DNA from: Glaciimonas immobilis
GTDB taxonomy: Bacteria > Pseudomonadota > Gammaproteobacteria > Burkholderiales > Burkholderiaceae_D
Direction of reading: 5' to 3'
Length of the DNA stretch: 64,000 bases
Assembly (NCBI RefSeq): GCF_011947285.1
Contig: NZ_JAAOZT010000017.1
Coordinates: forward strand, 1-64,000
A program made the translations under genes and the position numbers. How positions within the stretch are numbered: the stretch's first letter is position 1; the number at the start of each line of letters is the position of its first letter. The notes below the pieces were generated by a model. The model was given only the letters and a program-made list of their open reading frames with translations, was not told the origin of the DNA and searched no databases. Shown here piece by piece: positions 42,147-50,753 of this stretch.

Positions 42147-42719
42147 TTAGCTATTCCAATCTTAAATTTAGCTTTCATCATGCGCTTGCCGATCAGATCT
42201 CAACCATTTGACGACCTAACCCCGATCTTTATGGCGCAGACAGTCGGCGGCGTTTCCGCTCGCAGGCCGAAACAGTTGCCATCTTTGCACACCTTTTGCA
42301 CGATCAATTTATTGGCAATATCACGACCGCAAGTGGAAAATTTCATACAGGAGATTAGCGCAGCTGGTTTAGCTTTCGGGGCTAATCATCTTTAGATGGG
42401 TTTTCAGCGCAGCCGGATCGTAGCCCTAACACCTCGGAGCTCTTTGTGCGTGGCAAGACTATACAATAACTTGCGATGTCTATTAAAAAATCCTTAGCCG
42501 CAACCGCCGCGATCTGCGCTTTCCAGGTAACATATGGCGTAAACGAAAGCAGACCGTCCGGTAAACGGTTTAGCCGCCCCTCCACCCTCTCTGAAAAGTG
42601 CCGCCAAGATCCATAAGCATTTAGCCATAAATATTATGACAGTCATGTCGCACAACCTCGTGTAGGAAGTTGCGCGCCCGACTCAAGGACAAACGTTCTA
42701 AATCTTAAACATCACTCAT
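42147..42719. other. 573-base gap without a recognisable gene
   Basis: Short frames exist on both strands, but none shows a family motif, a ribosome site or usual codon use. It lies between the start of the GntR gene and the end of the ThDP enzyme gene and may be degraded coding DNA. Confidence 0.4.
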
Positions 42720-44462
42720 TTAAATTGTGTTGTCAGTGCTCGTTACCGCGCGCCACTCACGCTCGGCATTGTCCCACGCTGCAAGTGGCTGCAGATCGGG
42801 TACCCAGGCGAGGCCTGACCGTGCGTCCGACGATATGGCGGAGGGCGTCACCACCACATCGAGCAATGCGGGACGGTTGGCGAGCGCGCGGGCGATTGCT
42901 GCGGGAAGCGCGTCAGCATCGGTAACACGCTCAGCGTGCATACCAAAACTTCTTGCTATGCCTGCATAGTCGGAGAACTGAAGCCGCGTTCCTACTACGT
43001 TCCCATGCGTTTCTGCCTGATCACGCACTTCAATCGCCCATGAACCGTTATTGGCGACGACAATTAAAACGGGGGCCTTATGACGGACCGCTGTATCCAT
43101 TTCCATTGCATTAAAGCCAAACGCGCCGTCACCTGTGGCCACCACGACCGTACGGTCAGGAAAAGCCAGGCTCGCTGCGACGCCAAATGGTGTCCCAACG
43201 CCGATGCATCCTAGGGAGCCGGGATCAAGATAGGTGGAAGCAGGCAAGCCCACCCGCGTAAAACTAAGGAAATCACCACCGTCTGCTACCACCACTGCAT
43301 TGCTCGGCAGGGCTTCGCGTAATGCAGCCAATAGTCTGTTCGGATGCATCATGCCATCTTCGCCCGGCGGTGCATTTCGCATCGTTTTGACCAATTTCTC
43401 AGCGCGGGCGAGATGGTCTTTCCTCACTGCCTGGGTCCAGGCGGTGTCCGTTTGCGGTGTCCGGTCCCCCGCCGCTTCAAGGATGGCTTCCAAAGCCAGC
43501 TCTGACGAAGCAAAAATCTCCACCGCACCGCGCCGGTTGTCGCGCAGTTCTGCCGCGCAATCCGCGATCCGCAAGAACTGCGCCTTTTTGAAAACAGCAG
43601 GTGAGCCGTAACCTAGCTGAAAGTCGAGTCTGCGTCCAACGGTCACAACCACGTCGGCTTCACCCATGACTGATCCACGCATCGCTCCGACCACCGAAGG
43701 ATGGCTGTCAGGAACAACTCCCCTGGATTCACCTGTATCAAGGTAGATCGCATTGAGGCGATCGAGAAGGCGGATCAATTGGGGCGAGCTATCTCTGGCT
43801 CCTCTGCCTGAGATGAACAGCGGACGGCGAGCAGACCAGAGTAATTCTACCGCCTCCTTGACAGCTGCAGGATCGGGAAGCAGCTTGCGCTTAGGCTTGG
43901 GCTTAAAGTGTTCCGGCATCTGTAGCGCCAAAGGTACCTCGGCACGTAGCGTATCGACGGGGAAGTCAAGATACACCGGCCCTGGTTCTCCGCCATCTCC
44001 AAACGCGCGGGACACGGCTTCATCAAGCTCCTGCAAGATCAGTTCAGGCTGGCGCACTGTACGCGCATAGCGTGTAATTGAGCGGACCAGTTCGGTATGC
44101 GATATATCCTGCAGCGCCCCTCGATTCTCCTGTTGGCTGGGCGTGACGCCGGACAACACCAGCACAGAAGCGCGGGCCACATGGGCATTGGCAATGCCTG
44201 TCATGGCATTGGTTACGCCAGGTCCGGCAGTGACAAGAGCAACCCCGAGTTGCCCCGTCAGTTCGGCATGGGCATGCGCCATATATACCGCAGCCCGCTC
44301 GTCACGCACGTCAATAATCCGGATACCTTCTACGTCGAGTCGCATCCAGATCGGCATGATGTGGCCGCCGCACAGTGCGAATACCCGATCAACTCCACGC
44401 GCACGCAAGAAGCGGGCAATTACCGCGGCGGATGAATTGTCAGAAATTTTGCAATATCCCAT
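42720..44462 (-). CDS. Thiamine-diphosphate-dependent enzyme, acetolactate synthase-like
   Basis: This 580-residue protein has three ThDP enzyme domains. The cofactor-activating Glu is in DVRDERAAVYMAHAHAELTG, followed by LVTAGPGVTNAMTGIANA, the middle domain RRPLFISGRGARDSSPQLIRLL, and the ThDP-Mg motif GDGAFGFNAMEMDTAVRHKAPVLIVVANN. The start (GGAGAAACAAAT then ATG) is sound. Acetolactate synthases, 2-hydroxyacyl-CoA lyases and 2-oxo acid decarboxylases share this layout. No small regulatory subunit lies nearby, so a catabolic lyase/decarboxylase is more likely than branched-chain amino acid synthesis. It could act on a 2-oxo acid derived from a mandelate-type substrate. Confidence 0.85.
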   Translation of the reverse strand: MGYCKISDNSSAAVIARFLRARGVDRVFALCGGHIMPIWMRLDVEGIRIIDVRDERAAVYMAHAHAELTGQLGVALVTAGPGVTNAMTGIANAHVARASVLVLSGVTPSQQENRGALQDISHTELVRSITRYARTVRQPELILQELDEAVSRAFGDGGEPGPVYLDFPVDTLRAEVPLALQMPEHFKPKPKRKLLPDPAAVKEAVELLWSARRPLFISGRGARDSSPQLIRLLDRLNAIYLDTGESRGVVPDSHPSVVGAMRGSVMGEADVVVTVGRRLDFQLGYGSPAVFKKAQFLRIADCAAELRDNRRGAVEIFASSELALEAILEAAGDRTPQTDTAWTQAVRKDHLARAEKLVKTMRNAPPGEDGMMHPNRLLAALREALPSNAVVVADGGDFLSFTRVGLPASTYLDPGSLGCIGVGTPFGVAASLAFPDRTVVVATGDGAFGFNAMEMDTAVRHKAPVLIVVANNGSWAIEVRDQAETHGNVVGTRLQFSDYAGIARSFGMHAERVTDADALPAAIARALANRPALLDVVVTPSAISSDARSGLAWVPDLQPLAAWDNAEREWRAVTSTDNTI

Positions 44463-44828
44463 ATTTGTTTCTCCAGGTGATGGCTTCTTTATTCAAGAAA
44501 GCCGGTTGAAATGCTGAACAATGCGGCGACGACAACGAGTCCGGCAATGGCGGCGACGCGACAGGAACCAAAGGAGCGCAAATATTCGACAAGAACGCCG
44601 CATTTGATGACATATGCCGGTCGACAGCGCTTCTCACTAAGCAGTACTAAGCAGTAATAAGCGGCACTAAGCGACACCAAGAGACGTGAAAGAGACGAGA
44701 CCGAGTTTGTTAAGGATAAACAGGACGGCATCCGGATACAGCACACTCGTCCTCTTCATCTGATTTTTATTGCGACAACCTAATACTTATTAAACTCAGG
44801 AAATTAGCTTTCTTACTGGAATTTTTTG

Positions 44829-44850
44829 TGAACTCTGAATTCAGAGTTCA
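44829..44850. promoter_or_regulatory. Perfect 22-bp palindrome (half-site TGAACTCTGAA)
   Basis: The half-site TGAACTCTGAA is followed at once by its exact reverse complement, in the divergent gap between the ThDP enzyme (44462) and the acyl-CoA synthetase (45034). A second, shorter copy of the core lies 91 bases further on. It is a strong operator candidate. Confidence 0.65.
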
Positions 44851-44928
44851 TGAATAGTGAGGGTGCAACAGCCTTATTGTCAAGTTAAAACCACCCATAA
44901 AATTCTTGAAGAAAATTTCATTACTTGT

Positions 44929-44944
44929 ATTCTGAATTCAGAGT
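44929..44944. promoter_or_regulatory. Second copy of the TCTGAATTCAGA dyad
   Basis: The 12-base core TCTGAATTCAGA at 44931-44942 is identical to the centre of the 22-bp palindrome at 44829. Two sites, roughly 100 bases between centres, could allow looping or cooperative binding by the GntR or another regulator. Confidence 0.55.
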
Positions 44945-45033
44945 AGTCTTTGCAGAATGTTAATTCTAAAGTCTTAGTCATTAAATTTCATTAAAGAAAT
45001 CTAATGTACAAAAGTTATATTTCAGGAGACCCG

Positions 45034-46644
45034 ATGGACCATATTTTGACCCTTGCAGATGCGGTTGCCACCCATGCGCGACTTAGCCCCCAAAAGATCG
45101 GCGTGATGGATACGACCAGATCGCTCACGTTCCGCCAATGGCAGGAGCGGGCCTCCAGATTAGGCAATGGACTGCTCGATTTAGGATTAAAAAAAGGCGA
45201 TCGTGTGGCGCTGCTAGCTTACAACTGCATCGAGTGGATGGAAATGTATGTGGGCCTGTCGCAGGCCGGGCTGGTAGCAGTACCGATCAATTTCCGACTA
45301 TCGGCTCCTGAGATCGCTTACATTATCAAAAACTGCGGTGCCTCGGCATGTATCGTTCAGGACACGTTGTCCGAAAAGGTCGACGCCATTCGGCATGAAG
45401 TACCCATTGCGTCGCATCGTTATATTTATTTTGGTTCGGCCGCGCCCGCCGGATACCAAGAGTACGAAGCATTGATTGATGCTTCTGATAGCAGCACTCC
45501 ACCGATTGTGGTGGAGGGTTCCGATACTTTTGCCCTGTTGTACACCTCGGGGACAACGGGCCGGCCCAAGGGTGCCATCCGTAACCATGCCGGGAATGCC
45601 CAGATCGCTATCGCAACCGCGCTGGAAATGGGCTTCACGAGAAATGACCGCGGTTTGTTAGTGATGCCGATGTGTCACGCAAACTCAATCTACTTTTGCG
45701 TAGCCTTTGTCTATCTGGGTGCGACGGTAGTCATTGATAACCGTAAAAGCTTTGATCCTGAAGCGCTGATCGCAACGCTGGCAAATGAGCGCATTACCTT
45801 CACCTCACTGGTCCCTACCCACTATGTGATGATTCTTGAGCTTCCCGCAGCGGTGCGAGAAAAGTACGATGTCAGTGCGGTCGCCAAGTTAATGATTTCA
45901 TCCGCGCCAGCGCGCAAGGAACTCAAGCTGGCCATCATGGATTACTTCGAAAATGGCAAGCTGCACGAATTGTACGGATCGACCGAGCTAGGCTGGGTCA
46001 CGCTTTTGCGTCCAGAAGAACAGCTCGACAAGCTCGGATCCGTCGGCAGGGAATGGGCCTGCTCGGGCGCTATCAAAATGCTCGGCGCAGACGGCAACGA
46101 AGTCCCTGACGGTGAAGTTGGCGAGTTGCATTCGCGTACTCCGTATGTGTTCGACGGGTATTGGGACAATCCGGAAAAAACCACCGAAGCGTTCGCCGGA
46201 AAGTGGTGCTCTGTCGGTGACATGGCGCGACGCGATAGCGATGGATATATTTATCTGGTAGATCGAAAGAGCAACATGATTATCAGCGGAGGTGAAAATA
46301 TCTATCCCTCGGAGGTGGAATATGTCATCGCTTCGCATACTGCCGTCAAAGAAGTCGCTGTCATCGGCATGCCCGATATCAAATGGGGGGAATTTGTCCA
46401 AGCCATCGTGGTCCTTTATCCCGGACAGACCGCGACGGAAGCTGAAATTCTGGGTTGGTGCAGAGATCGCCTTGCCGGCTTCAAGCGCCCACGCACGGTC
46501 GTATTTGTCACCGAAGAACAAATGCCACGCACAGCGACCGGAAAAATTCAGCACCGTCTGTTGCGCGACCAACTTCTATCAGCAGCGATCGGCAATACGA
46601 GCGACGAAGCTGATACATTGGTCACCGCTTTGGTTCACCCGTGA
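45034..46644 (+). CDS. AMP-forming acyl-CoA synthetase (LvaE-like)
   Basis: The ATG at 45034 follows CAGGAGACCCG; an in-frame ATG at 45004 lacks a ribosome site. The 536-residue enzyme carries the adenylate-forming signatures YTSGTTGRPKGA, LYGSTELG, GDMARRDSDGYIYLVDRKSNMIISGGENIYPSEVE and the catalytic Lys in RTATGKIQHRLL. It activates a carboxylic acid to its CoA thioester. The substrate cannot be read from sequence. Given the kinase/dehydrogenase/SDR trio at 55.6-58.6 kb, a hydroxy- or oxo-acid such as a 4-hydroxyacid is a reasonable proposal. Confidence 0.92.
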   Translation: MDHILTLADAVATHARLSPQKIGVMDTTRSLTFRQWQERASRLGNGLLDLGLKKGDRVALLAYNCIEWMEMYVGLSQAGLVAVPINFRLSAPEIAYIIKNCGASACIVQDTLSEKVDAIRHEVPIASHRYIYFGSAAPAGYQEYEALIDASDSSTPPIVVEGSDTFALLYTSGTTGRPKGAIRNHAGNAQIAIATALEMGFTRNDRGLLVMPMCHANSIYFCVAFVYLGATVVIDNRKSFDPEALIATLANERITFTSLVPTHYVMILELPAAVREKYDVSAVAKLMISSAPARKELKLAIMDYFENGKLHELYGSTELGWVTLLRPEEQLDKLGSVGREWACSGAIKMLGADGNEVPDGEVGELHSRTPYVFDGYWDNPEKTTEAFAGKWCSVGDMARRDSDGYIYLVDRKSNMIISGGENIYPSEVEYVIASHTAVKEVAVIGMPDIKWGEFVQAIVVLYPGQTATEAEILGWCRDRLAGFKRPRTVVFVTEEQMPRTATGKIQHRLLRDQLLSAAIGNTSDEADTLVTALVHP

Positions 46645-46661
46645 CCCGATGAGAGCGCATC

Positions 46662-48611
46662 ATGAAAAATAGTCTGGCGCGCATCACTGTGATTATCAGC
46701 CACCTGGATTTGCACTCCTACCCCAGTCTGCTCGCACGCGAAGTGCAAAGCATCGTTCCTTCTTTTTCTGACGTGGCAGATGTTCGCGTCATGGATTTAC
46801 CATTTCGCGATAGCCTCGCATATGCCAAGGAAGCCGAACGATCCGGCGAAGTCGAGATATTTGTCTGTGCTGGCGCGACGGGTGCATTTTTACAAAAAAA
46901 CCTAGCGACGCCAGTAGTGCTGATGAAAAGTACTGGCAACGATCTGATGCTTGCGATGTATGAGGCAATTAATCATTCTACGAAAATTGCCGTACTAAGC
47001 TATCAGAAAACAAACGTGGAATTAGCACACACAGGCGACCTGTGGAAAGTCGCATTCAAGAGCTATCAATATAGCACTCTCGACCAGGTTAAAGAGCAGG
47101 TAAGCAATCTGCGTACGTCCGGTTGCGAGGTCGTCATTGGGTCTTCCATGGTTACCGAAGTCGCCACTGCCGCAGGATTAATAGGCGTACTGCTATTATC
47201 AGCGCGCTCCATCCGGCTGGCGATCGACGAAGCGTTGCTGTTAATTCGGTCCCAACGGGCAGAATCTTCGCGTCGGCGTCACATCAACGCCATCCTCCGG
47301 CATCTTACCGACGGTGTGGTAGCGCTTGATGCGACCGGCAAAATTCAAGCGGCAAATGAAGTATTCGCAGGTTTTTTTAATGCATCAGCGTCAGATATTA
47401 TCGACCGTCATTTTAACGATGTTGCGCCCGAACTTGATATTCACCAATACCTTAAATCTTCCCCCATCGGCGGCTTTTTGGTCACGGTAAAGCAACGCAC
47501 TTTACTAGTGAATGCCTATCCGCTTTCCGATGAAACGGAAAACGATGGCACCGTCATCATTTGCCAAGATACGAATGCGGTGCAACGCGCTGACCGCCGC
47601 ATCCGATCCGGCGCGCGAGGACAGGATTTCCGGGCGACGCATTGTTTGTCCGAAATTGCCGCCGCTGCAAAAAAAACCCAATATTTGGTCAAGCTTGCAG
47701 CGGTCTATGCGCGTACCGACTCGACAATTTTGTTGCAAGGAGAAAGCGGCACGGGCAAGGAATTGTTCGCACAAGGAATTCATAATGATAGTGCGCGTGC
47801 ACACGGACCGTTTGTCGCAGTCAATTGTGCTGCCCTCCCCGAAACTTTGTTGGAAAGCGAACTGTTCGGCTATGAAGATGGCGCGTTCAGTGGCTCGCGG
47901 CGAGGGGGCAAGCCCGGTCTATTTGAACTGGCGCACACTGGAACCATCTTTCTCGATGAAATTGGTGATATGCCGCTGCCATTGCAAACAAGGCTGCTGC
48001 GGGTTTTGCAAGAACGGGAAGTGATGCGTCTGGGTGGAACGCATACTACTTTGGTTGATGTTCGGGTGATTGCCGCCACGCATCAGAATCTCATTAAACA
48101 GATCTCGAACGGAACCTTCCGCCGCGATCTGTTTTACCGGCTCAACGTGCTGCAACTGACACTGCCCCCATTGACTGAACGCCTTGAGGATTTGCCACAT
48201 CTTTGTCATATCATCATGGAAAAGATCGCCAAACGGTTAAAACTGGGCGACGCTCCCCATCAGGTTATTCCAACGCTACTGCCCCACTTTTTTAAGTACC
48301 ATTGGCCAGGCAATGTGCGGGAACTGGAAAATATACTAGAGCGCGCGGCAATCTACTTTGCCCACAAAGACGAGCCGCTGTTCCTGCAACAGGAAAGCGA
48401 TATTGTTAATTTAATCTTTGGACCCAGCGTAACAGAAATCGGTGAGGAACGACCAGCAGAGCATCTGCGGAGCGACCCCGCCTTGCGAACGGTACGGGAA
48501 TCAAAACAGGCGGTTAATATTTGTGCCGGAAATTTTTCGGCCGCAGCAAAATTGTTAGGGATAAGTCGCTCTACGCTCTACCGGCGCATGAAATCGAATA
48601 GCACCGCCTAA
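46662..48611 (+). CDS. Sigma54-dependent activator with PrpR-type sensor domain
   Basis: This 649-residue protein has a PrpR_N ligand-binding domain (about 1-200: [45 protein letters not shown]), a PAS domain (about 215-300: [24 protein letters not shown]), a sigma54 AAA+ core ([18 protein letters not shown] at about 361; [42 protein letters not shown]) and a Fis-type HTH ([20 protein letters not shown]). The sigma54-contact loop, usually GAFTGA, reads GAFSGS at about residue 406, a double change worth noting. It follows the acyl-CoA synthetase by 17 bases. A -24/-12 promoter at 49999 is its likely target. Confidence 0.93.
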   Translation: MKNSLARITVIISHLDLHSYPSLLAREVQSIVPSFSDVADVRVMDLPFRDSLAYAKEAERSGEVEIFVCAGATGAFLQKNLATPVVLMKSTGNDLMLAMYEAINHSTKIAVLSYQKTNVELAHTGDLWKVAFKSYQYSTLDQVKEQVSNLRTSGCEVVIGSSMVTEVATAAGLIGVLLLSARSIRLAIDEALLLIRSQRAESSRRRHINAILRHLTDGVVALDATGKIQAANEVFAGFFNASASDIIDRHFNDVAPELDIHQYLKSSPIGGFLVTVKQRTLLVNAYPLSDETENDGTVIICQDTNAVQRADRRIRSGARGQDFRATHCLSEIAAAAKKTQYLVKLAAVYARTDSTILLQGESGTGKELFAQGIHNDSARAHGPFVAVNCAALPETLLESELFGYEDGAFSGSRRGGKPGLFELAHTGTIFLDEIGDMPLPLQTRLLRVLQEREVMRLGGTHTTLVDVRVIAATHQNLIKQISNGTFRRDLFYRLNVLQLTLPPLTERLEDLPHLCHIIMEKIAKRLKLGDAPHQVIPTLLPHFFKYHWPGNVRELENILERAAIYFAHKDEPLFLQQESDIVNLIFGPSVTEIGEERPAEHLRSDPALRTVRESKQAVNICAGNFSAAAKLLGISRSTLYRRMKSNSTA

Positions 48612-48703
48612 ACTGGTGAATTAGTTTAAGTGGCGTGTTGAATCTGACTACCGGTAACCCGCGCCGGCAGCCTTGCTATACAAATAAGTTCAGATAAGTT
48701 GTG

Positions 48704-49573
48704 TTACCAGACGTATACAAAGCGTGCGTTGACGGCGTCAGTTACCGAGCGATTTTCGCCTTTTAATCCGCGGCCATAATGTACTGCAAGCGAATAATTT
48801 GGCGAGAACGTAAACATCATTCCGACGTCTGCGACCGCTTCGTAATTCATCGGCTGTCCATTTTTCGCCATCTGACGTTCGTAATCGACGCCGATATATG
48901 GCATCAGTAGCGATGTCACCGAATAGCCGACGCGATGATGCGTGGACAATGTAGTGGGCGCCTTTATATCGGTGCTATTGTTTTTTCCAGGCCAGTCCCA
49001 AACCAGGTCCGCAGTATAGTTGAGTCCGCCAAATTGTACAGCGCCGAACACGGACTGAATGATTCTCCAACGATCTCCACCGCCTACACTACTGTTGCCT
49101 AATGGTGCCTGGAATAGAAAGTCAGTGCCGATAGTGGTGTCTTTAGTTGGCTTGTACCAGGCGAATCCGCCAGCTATCGGGTCGGCCATTCCGCTCGCTG
49201 TAGTGTGCGCCGAATTATTCTGGACGCTGACCAGCGGCGCAATCACTTCCCAGCCGACGCCGATATTCGGGTTGCTTTCCAGCGTCCACGCATGGACGTA
49301 TTTGGTCAGGCTGACGTTGACCCTGACGTCTGGCGCGCCTACCTTGCTGCCGGAAGAATTCCATTGCCTGTGCGTGCTGTCGATGTAGCCGTATTCGACC
49401 AAAATGTTTATCGGGGCACTCAAGTTGCCCGGCAACTGATATTCAAGCGGGCCGATAAAGCCGCGGCCCGTTTCAGCGTAAGCCGTCGATGCCGATAGGC
49501 ATGCTAACAGTATGGACGCGGTCATCAGGCGGTGACTAACGTTGGTCTTTACCGTCATATTTTTTTCGATCAT
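48704..49573 (-). CDS. Outer-membrane beta-barrel, phenol MetA-pathway transporter type
   Basis: This 289-residue protein has a start (AGGAGACAGAAA then ATG 49573), a signal peptide ending STAYAET, and beta-strand-rich alternating sequence: INILVEYGYIDST, PDVRVNVSLTKYVHAWTLESNPNIGVGWEVIAPL, FGGLNYTADLVWDWPG, SYSVTSLLMPYIGVDYE-like, NYSLAVHYGRGLKGENRSVTDAVNARFVYVW with an aromatic C-terminal residue. This matches the PF13557-like family often linked to uptake of aromatic or hydrophobic substrates in degradation clusters. Confidence 0.8.
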   Translation of the reverse strand: MIEKNMTVKTNVSHRLMTASILLACLSASTAYAETGRGFIGPLEYQLPGNLSAPINILVEYGYIDSTHRQWNSSGSKVGAPDVRVNVSLTKYVHAWTLESNPNIGVGWEVIAPLVSVQNNSAHTTASGMADPIAGGFAWYKPTKDTTIGTDFLFQAPLGNSSVGGGDRWRIIQSVFGAVQFGGLNYTADLVWDWPGKNNSTDIKAPTTLSTHHRVGYSVTSLLMPYIGVDYERQMAKNGQPMNYEAVADVGMMFTFSPNYSLAVHYGRGLKGENRSVTDAVNARFVYVW

Positions 49574-49998
49574 TTTCTGTCTCCTGTTATTAAAATTTTT
49601 GTCCTCCCCGGTTCAGGACTTATCCCTCTCCTTGGTATTTGCTATGCACAATACATGCCCGAAAAAATGCTAAGTCGCAAAGAGGCGTGTGACGAATAAA
49701 ATTGGTGCACCTCTTTATTTGAGAGCTTGAGGGTTCTAATTGCATGATCACAAGGTCGAATACCACGTAACGCATGCACGCGAACAGATCGAAAATCCGT
49801 GCCTGCAATATCTCCCCTGCGTGGCCATAACATTGCTGACAAGCCTCGGACACCGTTGCGTTATGTCGCGTCGATAGAACACTGCGACAGTTCAGCGCTA
49901 CAGCCTGTCGGCCAGAATGCCGGCCCATTAGTGGACACAACCCACCTACTCGCAGCCGAATAAGCAAACAGGAGGATCGAAAAGTTCTTCGATAAAGA

Positions 49999-50015
49999 CT
50001 GGCATGCATCCTGCT
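49999..50015 (+). promoter_or_regulatory. Sigma54 (-24/-12) promoter
   Basis: CTGGCATGCATCCTGCT fits YTGGCACGN4TTGCW, with GG at 50001-50002 and GC at 50013-50014, exactly 10 bases apart. It lies 35 bases before the Rieske gene start, and GAGGAGG at 50038-50044 fits between. A sigma54 activator is encoded 1.4 kb upstream. In the rest of the 49574-50048 gap I see no gene; activator sites should lie there but I could not define them. Confidence 0.7.
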
Positions 50016-50048
50016 CTTAACCCTGTACACACATAGTGAGGAGGTTGC

Positions 50049-50657
50049 ATGAGTGATACATTAAAAAGCCCATCGGGCGAGCAAACAATTGAAAGTCCAG
50101 TGCGCCGCAATATCTTGCGCGCCGCCAGCACGCTGGCAATCACCTGCCTCGGCGGCAGCTACATTCCAATTGCACTTGCCGACGATAACTCCACACGACC
50201 GCAGCCGGGACATCGTCTTGCGCGCGTTGATGCGCCAGGGCCCGTCACGCCACTACGCCTGACCGATATTCCTCGCAGCGGTGCGCCGGTGTATGCGTTT
50301 TCTTATGATCCGAAGGACAAGATTCCACAGGACGGTTCACGCCTCAATAAGATCGCTTTGGTACGGGTCGATACGGCTGCTCTAAGCGAAGAAGCGGCGA
50401 AAGGCGCCGTGGATGGCGTTCTGGCTTTTTCTGCTGTTTGCACGCATCAGGGATGCGAAGTGACGGAGTTTCTTTTAAAAGAGAATGCGCTCATGTGCTT
50501 TTGCCATTTCTCTAAATTTGACACGCTCAATTCGGGCGCAGTCATTTCCGGTCCGGCTCCGCGCAATCTTCCCCACCTTCTGCTTACGGCAGAAGGGGGC
50601 GAAATTGTCATTGCGCAAGGATTCAGTTCAGTACCAGGTGTTAAAAAGTCTGGCTAA
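50049..50657 (+). CDS. Tat-exported Rieske 2Fe-2S protein
   Basis: This 202-residue protein has a twin-arginine signal (VRRNILRAASTLAITCLGG) and a Rieske cluster site: Cys131, His133 (CTHQGC) and Cys150, His153 (CFCHFSKFD), with Cys136 and Cys152 placed for the usual stabilising disulfide. It is like small Rieske subunits of periplasmic oxidases (arsenite oxidase type) rather than of ring dioxygenases. It is the first gene after the sigma54 promoter and immediately precedes the PQQ dehydrogenase, so it may pass electrons from that enzyme in place of a cytochrome c. Confidence 0.9.
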   Translation: MSDTLKSPSGEQTIESPVRRNILRAASTLAITCLGGSYIPIALADDNSTRPQPGHRLARVDAPGPVTPLRLTDIPRSGAPVYAFSYDPKDKIPQDGSRLNKIALVRVDTAALSEEAAKGAVDGVLAFSAVCTHQGCEVTEFLLKENALMCFCHFSKFDTLNSGAVISGPAPRNLPHLLLTAEGGEIVIAQGFSSVPGVKKSG

Positions 50658-50753
50658 CAGCCAGACAGGGAGTGGCGAGGCGCGAAGCGTCGCTGCTAAA
50701 AAGGCGCACAGTCGCGAAATCGACTGATGTCACAAAACAAGATGGAGAAGACA

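Noticed and set aside
42720-44462. Biosynthetic acetolactate synthase (ilvB/ilvG)
   Set aside because: No regulatory subunit or ilvC next to it and it sits in a catabolic island.
44489-44746. Short hydrophobic frame just upstream of the ThDP enzyme
   Set aside because: One possible membrane helix but no ribosome site and no family resemblance; it overlaps the promoter region.
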